From Glandiceps talaboti (lineage: Eukaryota; Hemichordata; Enteropneusta; Spengelidae), in NCBI RefSeq assembly GCF_964340395.1, contig NW_027554298.1, forward strand, positions 1-64,000: DNA of 64,000 bases. Reading direction: 5' to 3'. A model generated the notes under the pieces. The model was not told the DNA's origin and did no database searches. It saw nothing but the letters and a program-made list of their open reading frames with translations. Position 1 is the stretch's first letter, and every line of letters begins with the position of its first letter. This document shows, piece after piece, positions 26,291 through 41,265 of this stretch. The position numbers were made by a program, and so were the translations under genes.

Positions 26291-29200
26291 TGATTTAGGA
26301 CTTAGGTTATGCTTTTGGACTTAGGTTATGCTTTAGGACTTAGGTTATGATTTAGGACTTAGGTTATGATTTAGGACTTACGTATGATTTAGGACTTAGC
26401 TAAAGATTTAGGACTTAGATTATGATTTAGGACTTAAGTATGATTTAGGACTTAGGTTATGCTTTAGGACTTAGGTTATGATTTAGGACTTAGGTATGAT
26501 TTAGGACTTAGGTTATGCTTTTGGAATTAGGTTATGCTTTAGGACTTAGGTTATGATTAGGACTTACGTATGATTTAGGACTTAGATATGCTTGAGGACT
26601 TAGTTATGATTTAGGACTTAGTTATGATTTAGGACTTAGGTTATGATTTAGGACTTAGCTTATGATTAGGACTTAGGTATGCTTTAAGACTTAGGTATGC
26701 TTTAGGACTTAGGTTATGATTTAGGACTTACGTATGATTTAGGACTTAGCTAAAGATTTAGGACTTAGATTATGATTTAGGACTTAAGTATGATTTAGGA
26801 CTTATGTTATGATTTAGGACTTAGGTTATGCTTTAGGACTTAGGTTATGCTTTAGGATTTAGGTTATGCTTTAGGACTTAGGTTATGATTTAGGACTTAG
26901 GTTATGATTTAGGACTTACGTATGATTTAGGACTTAGCTAAAGTTTTAGGACTTAGATTATGATTTAGGACTTAAGTATGATTTAGGACTTAGGTTATGC
27001 TTTAGGACTTAGGTATGATTTAGGACTTAGCTAAAGATTTAGGAATTAGATTATGATTTAGGACTTATGTTATGATTTAGGACTTAAGTTATGATTTAGG
27101 ACTTAGGTTATGCTTTATGACTTAGGTTATGATTTAGGACTTAGGTTATGCTTTAGGACTTAGGTATGATTTAGGACTTAGGTTATTACTTAGGACTTAG
27201 GCATGATTTAGGACTTACGTATGATTTAGGACTTAGATATGCTTTAGGACTTAGTTATGATTTAGGACTTAGTTATGATTTAGGACTTAGGTTATGATTT
27301 AGGACTTAGGTTATGATTAGGACTTAGGTATGCTTTAAGACTTAGGTATGATTTAGGACTTAGGTTATTACTTAGGACTTAGGCATGATTTAGGACTTAC
27401 GTATGATTTAGGACTTAGATATGCTTTAGGACTTAGTTATGATTTAGGATTTAGTTATGATTTAGGACTTAGGTTATGATTTAGGACTTAGGTTATGATT
27501 AGGACTTAGGTATGCTTTAAGACTTAGGTATGCTTTAGGACTTAGGTATGATTTAGGAATTAGATTATGATTTAGGACTTAGGTTATGCTTTAGGACTTA
27601 GGTTATGCTTTTGGACTTAGGTTATGCTTTAGGACTTAGGTTATGATTTAGGACTTAGGTTATGATTTAGGACTTACATATGATTTAGGACTTAGCTAAA
27701 GATTTAGGACTTAGATTATGATTTAGGACTTAAGTATGATTTAGGACTTAGGTTATGCTTTAGGACTTAGGTTATGATTTAGGACTTAGGTATGATTTAG
27801 GACTTAGGTTATTACTTAGGACTTAGGCATGATTTAGGACTTACGTATGATTTAGGACTTAGATATGCTTTAGGACTTAGTTATGATTTAGGACTTAGGT
27901 TATGATTTATGACTTAGGTTATGATTTAGGACTTAGGTATGCTTTAAGACTTAGGTATGCTTTAGGACTTAGGTTATTACTTAGGACTTAGGCATGATTT
28001 AGGACTTAGGTATGATTTAGGACTTAGATATGCTTTAGGACTTAGTTATGATTTAGGACTTAGGTTATACTTTAGGACTTAGGTTATGATTTAGGACTTA
28101 GGTTATGATTTAGGACTTACGTATGATTTAGGACTTAGCTAAAGTTTTAGGACTTAGATTATGATTTAGGACTTAAGTATGATTTAGCACTTAGGTTATG
28201 CTTTAGGACTTAGGTTATGATTTAGGACTTAGGCATGATTTAGGACTTAGGTTATTACTTAGGACTTAGGCATGATTTAGGACTTACGTATGATTTAGGA
28301 CTTAGATATGCTTTAGGACTTAGTTATGATTTAGGACTTAGTTATGATTTAGGACTTAGGTTATGATTTATGACTTAGGTTATGATTAGGACTTAGGTAT
28401 GCTTTAAGACTTAGGTATGCTTTAGGACTTAGGTTATGATTTAGGACTTACGTATGATTTAGGACTTAGCTAAAGATTTAGGACTTAGATTATGATTTAG
28501 GACTTAAGTATGATTTAGGACTTAGGTTATGATTTAGGACTTAGGTTATGATTAGGACTTAGGTATGCTTTAAGACTTAGGTATGCTTTAGGACTTAGGT
28601 ATGCTTTAGGACTTAGGTATGCTTTAGGACTTAGGTATGATTTAGGACTTAGGTTATGTTTTAGGACTTAGGTATGCTTTAGGACTTAGGTATGCTTTAA
28701 GACTTAGGTATGCTTTAGGACTTAGGTTATGCTTTAGGACTTAGGTTATGCTTTAGGACTTAGGTTATGATTTAGGACTTAGGTTATGATTTAGGACTTA
28801 GCTAAAGATTTAGGACTTAGGTATGATTTAGGACTTACGTATGATTTAGGACTTAGATATGCTTTAGGACTTAGGTTATGCTTTAGGACTTAGGTTATGC
28901 TTTAGGACTTAGGTTATGATTAGGACTTAGGTATGCTTTAAGACTTAGGTTATGCTTTAGGACTTAGGTTATGATTTAGGACTTAGGTTATGCTTTAGGA
29001 CTTAGGTTATGCTTTAGGACTTAGGTATGATTTAGGACTTAGGTATGATTTAGGACTTAGCTAAAGATTTAGGAATTACATTATGATTTAGGACTTATGT
29101 TATGATTTAGGACTTAGGTTATGATTTAGGACTTAGGTTATGCTTTAGGACTTAGGTATGATTTAGGACTTAGGTTATTACTTAGGACTTAGGCATGATT

Positions 29201-32200
29201 TAGGACTTACGTATGATTTAGGACTTAGATATTCTTTAGGACTTAGTTATGATTTAGGACTTAGTTATGATTTAGGACTTAGGTTATGATTTAGGACTTA
29301 GGTTATGATTAGGACTTAGGTGTGCTTTAAGACTTAGGTATGCTTTAGGACTTAGGTTATGATTTAGGACTTACGTATGATTTAAGACTTAGCTAAAGAT
29401 TTAGGACTTAGATTATGATTTAGGACTTAAGTATGATTTAGGACTTATGTTATGATTTAGGACTTAGGTTATGATTTAGGACTTAGCTTTGCTTTAAGAC
29501 TTAGGTATGCTTTAGGACTTACGTATGATTTAAGACTTAGCTAAAGATTTAGGACTTAGATTATGATTTAGGACTTAAGCATGATTTAGGACTTATGTTA
29601 TGATTTAGGACTTAGGTTATGATTTAGGACTTAGGTTATGCTTTACGACTTAGGTATGATTTAGGACTTAGGTTATTACTTACGACTTAGGCATGATTTA
29701 GGACTTACGTATGATTTAGGACTTAGATATGCTTTAGGACTTAGTTATGATTTAGGACTTAGGTTATGATTTAGGACTTATGTTATGATTAGGACTTAGG
29801 TATGCTTTAATACTTAGGTATGCTTTAGGACTTAGGTATGCTTTAAGACTTAGGTATGCTTTAGGACTTAGGTATGATTTAGGACTTAGGTATGCTTTAG
29901 GACTTAGATATACTTTAGGACTTAGGTATGATTTAGGAATTAGATTATGATTTAGGACTTAAGTATGATTTAGGACTGATGTTATGATTTAGGACTTAGG
30001 TTATGATTTAGGACTTAGGTTATGCTTTAGGACTTAGGTATGATTTAGGACTTAGGTTATTACTTAGGACTTAGGCATGATTTAGGACTTACGTATGATT
30101 TAGGACTTAGATATGCTTTAGGCCTTAGTTATGATTTAGGACTTAGTTATGATTTAGGACTTAGGTTATGATTTAGGACTTAGGTTATGATTAGGACTTA
30201 GGTATGCTTTAAGACTTAGGTATGATTTAGGACTTAGGTTATTACTTAGGACTTAGGCATGATTTAGGACTTACGTATGATTTAGGACTTAGATATGCTT
30301 TAGGACTTAGTTATGCTTTAGGATTTAGTTATGATTTAGGACTTAGGTTATGATTTAGGACTTACGTATGATTTAGGACTTAGCTAAAGATTTAGGACTT
30401 AGATTATGATTTAGGACTTAAGTATGATTTAGGACTTAGGTTATGCTTTAGGACTTAGGTTATGATTTAGGACTTAGGTATGATTTAGGACTTAGGTTAT
30501 GCTTTTGGAATTAGGTTATGCTTTAGGACTTAGGTTATGATTAGGACTTACGTATGATTTAGGACTTAGATATGCTTGAGGACTTAGTTATGATTTAGGA
30601 CTTAGTTATGATTTAGGACTTAGTTATGATTTAGGACTTAGGTTATGATTTAGGACTTAGGTTATGATTAGGACTTAGGTATGCTTTAAGACTTAGGTAT
30701 GATTTAGGACTTAGGTTATTACTTAGGACTTAGGCATGATTTAGGACTTACGTATGATTTAGGACTTAGATATGCTTTAGGACTTAGTTATGCTTTAGGA
30801 TTTAGTTATGATTTAGGACTTAGGTTATGATTTAGGACTTAGGTTATGATTAGGACTTAGGTATGCTTTAAGACTTAGGTATGCTTTAGGACTTAGGTAT
30901 GATTTAGGAATTAGATTATGATTTAGGACTTAGGTTATGATTTAGGACTTAGGTTATGCTTTTGGACTTAGGTTATGCTTTAGGACTTAGGTTATGATTT
31001 AGGACTTAGGTTATGATTTAGGACTTACGTATGATTTAGGACTTAGCTAAAGATTTAGGACTTAGATTATGATTTAGGACTTAAGTATGATTTAGGACTT
31101 AGGTTATGCTTTAGGACTTAGGTTATGATTTAGGACTTAGGTATGATTTAGGACTTAGGTTATGCTTTTGGAATTAGGTTATGCTTTAGGACTTAGGTTA
31201 TGATTAGGACTTACGTATGATTTAGGACTTAGATATGCTTGAGGACTTAGTTATGATTTAGGACTTAGTTATGATTTAGGACTTAGGTTATGATTTAGGA
31301 CTTAGCTTATGATTAGGACTTAGGTATGCTTTAAGACTTAGGTATGCTTTAGGACTTAGGTTATGATTTAGGACTTACGTATGATTTAGGACTTAGCTAA
31401 AGATTTAGGACTTAGATTATGATTTAGGACTTAAGTATGATTTAGGACTTATGTTATGATTTAGGACTTAGGTTATGCTTTAGGACTTAGGTTATGCTTT
31501 AGGATTTAGGTTATGCTTTAGGACTTAGGTTATGATTTAGGACTTAGGTTATGATTTAGGACTTACGTATGATTTAGGACTTAGCTAAAGTTTTAGGACT
31601 TAGATTATGATTTAGGACTTAAGTATGATTTAGGACTTAGGTTATGCTTTAGGACTTAGGTATGATTTAGGACTTAGCTAAAGATTTAGGAATTAGATTA
31701 TGATTTAGGACTTATGTTATGATTTAGGACTTAGGTTATTACTTAGGACTTAGGCATGATTTAGGACTTACGTATGATTTAGGACTTAGATATGCTTTAG
31801 GACTTAGTTATGATTTAGGACTTAGTTATGATTTAGGACTTAGGTTATGATTTAGGACTTAGGTTATGATTAGGACTTAGGTATGCTTTAAGACTTAGGT
31901 ATGATTTAGGACTTAGGTTATTACTTAGGACTTAGGCATGATTTAGGACTTACGTATGATTTAGGACTTAGATATGCTTTAGGACTTAGTTATGATTTAG
32001 GATTTAGTTATGATTTAGGACTTAGGTTATGATTTAGGACTTAGGTTATGATTAGGACTTAGGTATGCTTTAAGACTTAGGTATGCTTTAGGACTTAGGT
32101 ATGATTTAGGAATTAGATTATGATTTAGGACTTAGGTTATGCTTTAGGACTTAGGTTATGCTTTTGGACTTAGGTTATGCTTTAGGACTTAGGTTATGAT

Positions 32201-35200
32201 TTAGGACTTAGGTTATGATTTAGGACTTACGTATGATTTAGGACTTAGCTAAAGATTTAGGACTTAGATTATGATTTAGGACTTAAGTATGATTTAGGAC
32301 TTAGGTTATGCTTTAGGACTTAGGTTATGATTTAGGACTTAGGTATGATTTAGGACTTAGGTTATTACTTAGGACTTAGGCATGATTTAGGACTTACGTA
32401 TGATTTAGGACTTAGATATGCTTTAGGACTTAGTTATGATTTAGGACTTAGGTTATGATTTATGACTTAGGTTATGATTTAGGACTTAGGTATGCTTTAA
32501 GACTTAGGTATGCTTTAGGACTTAGGTTATTACTTAGGACTTAGGCATGATTTAGGACTTAGGTATGATTTAGGACTTAGATATGCTTTAGGACTTAGTT
32601 ATGATTTAGGACTTAGGTTATACTTTAGGACTAGGTTATGATTTAGGACTTAGGTTATGATTTAGGACTTACGTATGATTTAGGACTTAGCTAAAGTTTT
32701 AGGACTTAGATTATGATTTAGGACTTAAGTATGATTTAGCACTTAGGTTATGCTTTAGGACTTAGGTTATGTTTTAGGACTTAGGCATGATTTAGGACTT
32801 AGGTTATTACTTAGGACTTAGGCATGATTTAGGACTTACGTATGATTTAGGACTTAGATATGCTTTAGGACTTAGTTATGATTTAGGACTTAGTTATGAT
32901 TTAGGACTTAGGTTATGATTTATGACTTAGGTTATGATTAGGACTTAGGTATGCTTTAAGACTTAGGTATGCTTTAGGACTTAGGTTATGATTTAGGACT
33001 TACGTATGATTTAGGACTTAGCTAAAGATTTAGGACTTAGATTATGATTTAGGACTTAAGTATGATTTAGGACTTAGGTTATGATTTAGGACTTAGGTTA
33101 TGATTAGGACTTAGGTATGCTTTAAGACTTAGGTATGCTTTAGGACTTAGGTATGCTTTAGGACTTAGGTATGCTTTAGGACTTAGGTATGATTTAGGAC
33201 TTAGGTTATGTTTTAGGACTTAGGTATGCTTTAGGACTTAGGTATGCTTTAAGACTTAGGTATGCTTTAGGACTTAGGTTATGCTTTAGGACTTAGGTTA
33301 TGCTTTAGGACTTAGGTTATGATTTAGGACTTAGGTTATGATTTAGGACTTAGCTAAAGATTTAGGACTTAGGTATGATTTAGGACTTACGTATGATTTA
33401 GGACTTAGATATGCTTTAGGACTTAGGTTATGCTTTAGGACTTAGGTTATGCTTTAGGACTTAGGTTATGATTAGGACTTAGGTATGCTTTAAGACTTAG
33501 GTTATGCTTTAGGACTTAGGTTATGATTTAGGACTTAGGTTATGCTTTAGGACTTAGGTTATGCTTTAGGACTTAGGTATGATTTAGGACTTAGGTATGA
33601 TTTAGGACTTAGCTAAAGATTTAGGAATTACATTATGATTTAGGACTTATGTTATGATTTAGGACTTAGGTTATGATTTAGGACTTAGGTTATGCTTTAG
33701 GACTTAGGTATGATTTAGGACTTAGGTTATTACTTAGGACTTAGGCATGATTTAGGACTTACGTATGATTTAGGACTTAGATATGCTTTAGGACTTAGTT
33801 ATGCTTTAGGATTTAGTTATGATTTAGGACTTAGGTTATGATTTAGGACTTAGGTTATGATTAGGACTTAGGTATGCTTTAAGACTTAGGTATGATTTAG
33901 GACTTAGGTTATTACTTAGGACTTAGGCATGATTTAGGACTTACGTATGATTTAGGACTTAGATATGCTTTAGGACTTAGTTATGCTTTAGGATTTAGTT
34001 ATGATTTAGGACTTAGGTTATGATTTAGGACTTAGGTTATGATTAGGACTTAGGTATGCTTTAAGACTTAGGTATGCTTTAGGACTTAGGTATGATTTAG
34101 GAATTAGATTATGATTTAGGACTTAGGTTATGATTTAGGACTTAGGTTATGCTTTTGGACTTAGGTTATGCTTTAGGACTTAGGTTATGATTTAGGACTT
34201 AGGTTATGATTTAGGACTTACGTATGATTTAGGACTTAGCTAAAGATTTAGGACTTAGATTATGATTTAGGACTTAAGTATGATTTAGGACTTAGGTTAT
34301 GCTTTAGGACTTAGGTTATGATTTAGGACTTAGGTATGATTTAGGACTTAGGTTATGCTTTTGGAATTAGGTTATGCTTTAGGACTTAGGTTATGATTAG
34401 GACTTACGTATGATTTAGGACTTAGATATGCTTGAGGACTTAGTTATGATTTAGGACTTAGTTATGATTTAGGACTTAGGTTATGATTTAGGACTTAGCT
34501 TATGATTAGGACTTAGGTATGCTTTAAGACTTAGGTATGCTTTAGGACTTAGGTTATGATTTAGGACTTACGTATGATTTAGGACTTAGCTAAAGATTTA
34601 GGACTTAGATTATGATTTAGGACTTAAGTATGATTTAGGACTTATGTTATGATTTAGGACTTAGGTTATGCTTTAGGACTTAGGTTATGCTTTAGGATTT
34701 AGGTTATGCTTTAGGACTTAGGTTATGATTTAGGACTTAGGTTATGATTTAGGACTTACGTATGATTTAGGACTTAGCTAAAGTTTTAGGACTTAGATTA
34801 TGATTTAGGACTTAAGTATGATTTAGGACTTAGGTTATGCTTTAGGACTTAGGTATGATTTAGGACTTAGCTAAAGATTTAGGAATTAGATTATGATTTA
34901 GGACTTATGTTATGATTTAGGACTTAAGTTATGATTTAGGACTTAGGTTATGCTTTATGACTTAGGTTATGATTTAGGACTTAGGTTATGCTTTAGGACT
35001 TAGGTATGATTTAGGACTTAGGTTATTACTTAGGACTTAGGCATGATTTAGGACTTACGTATGATTTAGGACTTAGATATGCTTTAGGACTTAGTTATGA
35101 TTTAGGACTTAGTTATGATTTAGGACTTAGGTTATGATTTAGGACTTAGGTTATGATTAGGACTTAGGTATGCTTTAAGACGTAGGTATGATTTAGGACT

Positions 35201-38200
35201 TAGGTTATTACTTAGGACTTAGGCATGATTTAGGACTTACGTATGATTTAGGACTTAGATATGCTTTAGGACTTAGTTATGATTTAGGATTTAGTTATGA
35301 TTTAGGACTTAGGTTATGATTTAGGACTTAGGTTATGATTAGGACTTAGGTATGCTTTAAGACTTAGGTATGCTTTAGGACTTAGGTATGATTTAGGAAT
35401 TAGATTATGATTTAGGACTTAGGTTATGCTTTAGGACTTAGGTTATGCTTTTGGACTTAGGTTATGCTTTAGGACTTAGGTTATGATTTAGGACTTAGGT
35501 TATGATTTAGGACTTACGTATGATTTAGGACTTAGCTAAAGATTTAGGACTTAGATTATGATTTAGGACTTAAGTATGATTTAGGACTTAGGTTATGCTT
35601 TAGGACTTAGGTTATGATTTAGGACTTAGGTATGATTTAGGACTTAGGTTATTACTTAGGACTTAGGCATGATTTAGGACTTACGTATGATTTAGGACTT
35701 AGATATGCTTTAGGACTTAGTTATGATTTAGGACTTAGGTTATGATTTATGACTTAGGTTATGATTTAGGACTTAGGTATGCTTTAAGACTTAGGTATGC
35801 TTTAGGACTTAGGTTATTACTTAGGACTTAGGCATGATTTAGGACTTAGGTATGATTTAGGACTTAGATATGCTTTAGGACTTAGTTATGATTTAGGACT
35901 TAGGTTATACTTTAGGACTTAGGTTATGATTTAGGACTTAGGTTATGATTTAGGACTTACGTATGATTTAGGACTTAGCTAAAGTTTTAGGACTTAGATT
36001 ATGATTTAGGACTTAAGTATGATTTAGCACTTAGGTTATGCTTTAGGACTTAGGTTATGATTTAGGACTTAGGCATGATTTAGGACTTAGGTTATTACTT
36101 AGGACTTAGGCATGATTTAGGACTTACGTATGATTTAGGACTTAGATATGCTTTAGGACTTAGTTATGATTTAGGACTTAGTTATGATTTAGGACTTAGG
36201 TTATGATTTATGACTTAGGTTATGATTAGGACTTAGGTATGCTTTAAGACTTAGGTATGCTTTAGGACTTAGGTTATGATTTAGGACTTACGTATGATTT
36301 AGGACTTAGCTAAAGATTTAGGACTTAGATTATGATTTAGGACTTAAGTATGATTTAGGACTTAGGTTATGATTTAGGACTTAGGTTATGATTAGGACTT
36401 AGGTATGCTTTAAGACTTAGGTATGCTTTAGGACTTAGGTATGCTTTAGGACTTAGGTATGCTTTAGGACTTAGGTATGATTTAGGACTTAGGTTATGTT
36501 TTAGGACTTAGGTATGCTTTAGGACTTAGGTATGCTTTAAGACTTAGGTATGCTTTAGGACTTAGGTTATGCTTTAGGACTTAGGTTATGCTTTAGGACT
36601 TAGGTTATGATTTAGGACTTAGGTTATGATTTAGGACTTAGCTAAAGATTTAGGACTTAGGTATGATTTAGGACTTACGTATGATTTAGGACTTAGATAT
36701 GCTTTAGGACTTAGGTTATGCTTTAGGACTTAGGTTATGCTTTAGGACTTAGGTTATGATTAGGACTTAGGTATGCTTTAAGACTTAGGTTATGCTTTAG
36801 GACTTAGGTTATGATTTAGGACTTAGGTTATGCTTTAGGACTTAGGTTATGCTTTAGGACTTAGGTATGATTTAGGACTTAGGTATGATTTAGGACTTAG
36901 CTAAAGATTTAGGAATTACATTATGATTTAGGACTTATGTTATGATTTAGGACTTAGGTTATGATTTAGGACTTAGGTTATGCTTTAGGACTTAGGTATG
37001 ATTTAGGACTTAGGTTATTACTTAGGACTTAGGCATGATTTAGGACTTACGTATGATTTAGGACTTAGATATTCTTTAGGACTTAGTTATGATTTAGGAC
37101 TTAGTTATGATTTAGGACTTAGGTTATGATTTAGGACTTAGGTTATGATTAGGACTTAGGTGTGCTTTAAGACTTAGGTATGCTTTAGGACTTAGGTTAT
37201 GATTTAGGACTTACGTATGATTTAAGACTTAGCTAAAGATTTAGGACTTAGATTATGATTTAGGACTTAAGTATGATTTAGGACTTATGTTATGATTTAG
37301 GACTTAGGTTATGATTTAGGACTTAGCTTTGCTTTAAGACTTAGGTATGCTTTAGGACTTACGTATGATTTAAGACTTAGCTAAAGATTTAGGACTTAGA
37401 TTATGATTTAGGACTTAAGCATGATTTAGGACTTATGTTATGATTTAGGACTTAGGTTATGATTTAGGACTTAGGTTATGCTTTACGACTTAGGTATGAT
37501 TTAGGACTTAGGTTATTACTTACGACTTAGGCATGATTTAGGACTTACGTATGATTTAGGACTTAGATATGCTTTAGGACTTAGTTATGATTTAGGACTT
37601 AGGTTATGATTTAGGACTTATGTTATGATTAGGACTTAGGTATGCTTTAATACTTAGGTATGCTTTAAGACTTAGGTATGCTTTAGGACTTAGGTATGAT
37701 TTAGGACTTAGGTATGCTTTAGGACTTAGATATACTTTAGGACTTAGGTATGATTTAGGAATTAGATTATGATTTAGGACTTAAGTATGATTTAGGACTG
37801 ATGTTATGATTTAGGACTTAGGTTATGATTTAGGACTTAGGTTATGCTTTAGGACTTAGGTATGATTTAGGACTTAGGTTATTACTTAGGACTTAGGCAT
37901 GATTTAGGACTTACGTATGATTTAGGACTTAGATATGCTTTAGGCCTTAGTTATGATTTAGGACTTAGTTATGATTTAGGACTTAGGTTATGATTTAGGA
38001 CTTAGGTTATGATTAGGACTTAGGTATGCTTTAAGACTTAGGTATGATTTAGGACTTAGGTTATTACTTAGGACTTAGGCATGATTTAGGACTTACGTAT
38101 GATTTAGGACTTAGATATGCTTTAGGACTTAGTTATGCTTTAGGATTTAGTTATGATTTAGGACTTAGGTTATGATTTAGGACTTAGGTTATGATTAGGA

Positions 38201-41200
38201 CTTAGGTATGCTTTAAGACTTAGGTATGCTTTAGGACTTAGGTTATTACTTAGGACTTAGGCATGATTTAGGACTTAGGTATGATTTAGGACTTAGATAT
38301 GCTTTAGGACTTAGTTATGATTTAGGACTTAGGTTATACTTTAGGACTTAGGTTATGATTTAGGACTTAGGTTATGATTTAGGACTTACGTATGATTTAG
38401 GACTTAGCTAAAGTTTTAGGACTTAGATTATGATTTAGGACTTAAGTATGATTTAGCACTTAGGTTATGCTTTAGGACTTAGGTTATGATTTAGGACTTA
38501 GGCATGATTTAGGACTTAGGTTATTACTTAGGACTTAGGCATGATTTAGGACTTACGTATGATTTAGGACTTAGATATGCTTTAGGACTTAGTTATGATT
38601 TAGGACTTAGTTATGATTTAGGACTTAGGTTATGATTTATGACTTAGGTTATGATTAGGACTTAGGTATGCTTTAAGACTTAGGTATGCTTTAGGACTTA
38701 GGTTATGATTTAGGACTTACGTATGATTTAGGACTTAGCTAAAGATTTAGGACTTAGATTATGATTTAGGACTTAAGTATGATTTAGGACTTAGGTTATG
38801 ATTTAGGACTTAGGTTATGATTAGGACTTAGGTATGCTTTAAGACTTAGGTATGCTTTAGGACTTAGGTATGCTTTAGGACTTAGGTATGCTTTAGGACT
38901 TAGGTATGATTTAGGACTTAGGTTATGTTTTAGGACTTAGGTATGCTTTAGGACTTAGGTATGCTTTAAGACTTAGGTATGCTTTAGGACTTAGGTTATG
39001 CTTTAGGACTTAGGTTATGCTTTAGGACTTAGGTTATGATTTAGGACTTAGGTTATGATTTAGGACTTAGCTAAAGATTTAGGACTTAGGTATGATTTAG
39101 GACTTACGTATGATTTAGGACTTAGATATGCTTTAGGACTTAGGTTATGCTTTAGGACTTAGGTTATGCTTTAGGACTTAGGTTATGATTAGGACTTAGG
39201 TATGCTTTAAGACTTAGGTTATGCTTTAGGACTTAGGTTATGATTTAGGACTTAGGTTATGCTTTAGGACTTAGGTTATGCTTTAGGACTTAGGTATGAT
39301 TTAGGACTTAGGTATGATTTAGGACTTAGCTAAAGATTTAGGAATTACATTATGATTTAGGACTTATGTTATGATTTAGGACTTAGGTTATGATTTAGGA
39401 CTTAGGTTATGCTTTAGGACTTAGGTATGATTTAGGACTTAGGTTATTACTTAGGACTTAGGCATGATTTAGGACTTACGTATGATTTAGGACTTAGATA
39501 TGCTTTAGGACTTAGTTATGCTTTAGGATTTAGTTATGATTTAGGACTTAGGTTATGATTTAGGACTTAGGTTATGATTAGGACTTAGGTATGCTTTAAG
39601 ACTTAGGTATGATTTAGGACTTAGGTTATTACTTAGGACTTAGGCATGATTTAGGACTTACGTATGATTTAGGACTTAGATATGCTTTAGGACTTAGTTA
39701 TGCTTTAGGATTTAGTTATGATTTAGGACTTAGGTTATGATTTAGGACTTAGGTTATGATTAGGACTTAGGTATGCTTTAAGACTTAGGTATGCTTTAGG
39801 ACTTAGGTATGATTTAGGAATTAGATTATGATTTAGGACTTAGGTTATGATTTAGGACTTAGGTTATGCTTTTGGACTTAGGTTATGCTTTAGGACTTAG
39901 GTTATGATTTAGGACTTAGGTTATGATTTAGGACTTACGTATGATTTAGGACTTAGCTAAAGATTTAGGACTTAGATTATGATTTAGGACTTAAGTATGA
40001 TTTAGGACTTAGGTTATGCTTTAGGACTTAGGTTATGATTTAGGACTTAGGTATGATTTAGGACTTAGGTTATGCTTTTGGAATTAGGTTATGCTTTAGG
40101 ACTTAGGTTATGATTAGGACTTACGTATGATTTAGGACTTAGATATGCTTGAGGACTTAGTTATGATTTAGGACTTAGTTATGATTTAGGACTTAGGTTA
40201 TGATTTAGGACTTAGCTTATGATTAGGACTTAGGTATGCTTTAAGACTTAGGTATGCTTTAGGACTTAGCTAAAGATTTAGGACTTAGATTATGATTTAG
40301 GACTTAAGTATGATTTAGGACTTATGTTATGATTTAGGACTTAGGTTATGCTTTAGGACTTAGGTTATGCTTTAGGATTTAGGTTATGCTTTAGGACTTA
40401 GGTTATGATTTAGGACTTAGGTTATGATTTAGGACTTACGTATGATTTAGGACTTAGCTAAAGTTTTAGGACTTAGATTATGATTTAGGACTTAAGTATG
40501 ATTTAGGACTTAGGTTATGCTTTAGGACTTAGGTATGATTTAGGACTTAGCTAAAGATTTAGGAATTAGATTATGATTTAGGACTTATGTTATGATTTAG
40601 GACTTAAGTTATGATTTAGGACTTAGGTTATGCTTTATGACTTAGGTTATGATTTAGGACTTAGGTTATGCTTTAGGACTTAGGTATGATTTAGGACTTA
40701 GGTTATTACTTAGGACTTAGGCATGATTTAGGACTTACGTATGATTTAGGACTTAGATATGCTTTAGGACTTAGTTATGATTTAGGACTTAGTTATGATT
40801 TAGGACTTAGGTTATGATTTAGGACTTAGGTTATGATTAGGACTTAGGTATGCTTTAAGACTTAGGTATGATTTAGGACTTAGGTTATTACTTAGGACTT
40901 AGGCATGATTTAGGACTTACGTATGATTTAGGACTTAGATATGCTTTAGGACTTAGTTATGATTTAGGATTTAGTTATGATTTAGGACTTAGGTTATGAT
41001 TTAGGACTTAGGTTATGATTAGGACTTAGGTATGCTTTAAGACTTAGGTATGCTTTAGGACTTAGGTATGATTTAGGAATTAGATTATGATTTAGGACTT
41101 AGGTTATGCTTTAGGACTTAGGTTATGCTTTTGGACTTAGGTTATGCTTTAGGACTTAGGTTATGATTTAGGACTTAGGTTATGATTTAGGACTTACGTA

Positions 41201-41265
41201 TGATTTAGGACTTAGCTAAAGTTTTAGGACTTAGATTATGATTTAGGACTTAAGTATGATTTAGC
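26117..41265 (+). repeat. Section E: 15,149-bp higher-order repeat, copy 1
   Basis: The left edge is defined by direct comparison: positions from 26,117 match positions 15,149 bp downstream, while just upstream bases diverge (first mismatches at 26,116 and 26,104). Private variants recurring at exactly this offset include GGATTTAATT (26,151), a six-member set of GCTTGAGG sites (26,591; 30,575; 31,238; 34,431; 40,148 and, one period on from the first, 41,740), TTACATATG (27,672), ATATTCTTTAGG (29,231), GGCCTTAG (30,121), the one-base-deleted GGACTAGG (32,631) and AAGACGTAGG (35,181). The rare TTATGTTTTAGG marker at 28,654, 33,206, 36,494 and 38,923 divides the unit into intervals of 4,552, 3,288, 2,429 and 4,880 bp, which sum to 15,149. 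Confidence 0.93.
31730..38182 (+). repeat. Internal duplication of about 6.5 kb (relative of 23,890-30,360)
   Basis: Within copy 1 of the large unit, this segment matches 23,890-30,360 at an offset of 7,840-7,841 bp. GCTTGAGG at 26,591/34,431 and ATATTC at 29,231/37,071 both give 7,840. The offset is 7,841 before the one-base deletion at 32,631. After an 18-mer loss near 37,650 it becomes 7,822 (GGACTGATG 29,975/37,797; GGCCTTAG 30,121/37,943). Similarity stops at 30,360/38,182, where one copy goes on to TTACGTATG and GCTAAAG and the other to TGATTAGG. Distinguishing variants include TTAATT against TTAGTT and GTTTTAGG (near 32,770) against GATTTAGG. Confidence 0.85.
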
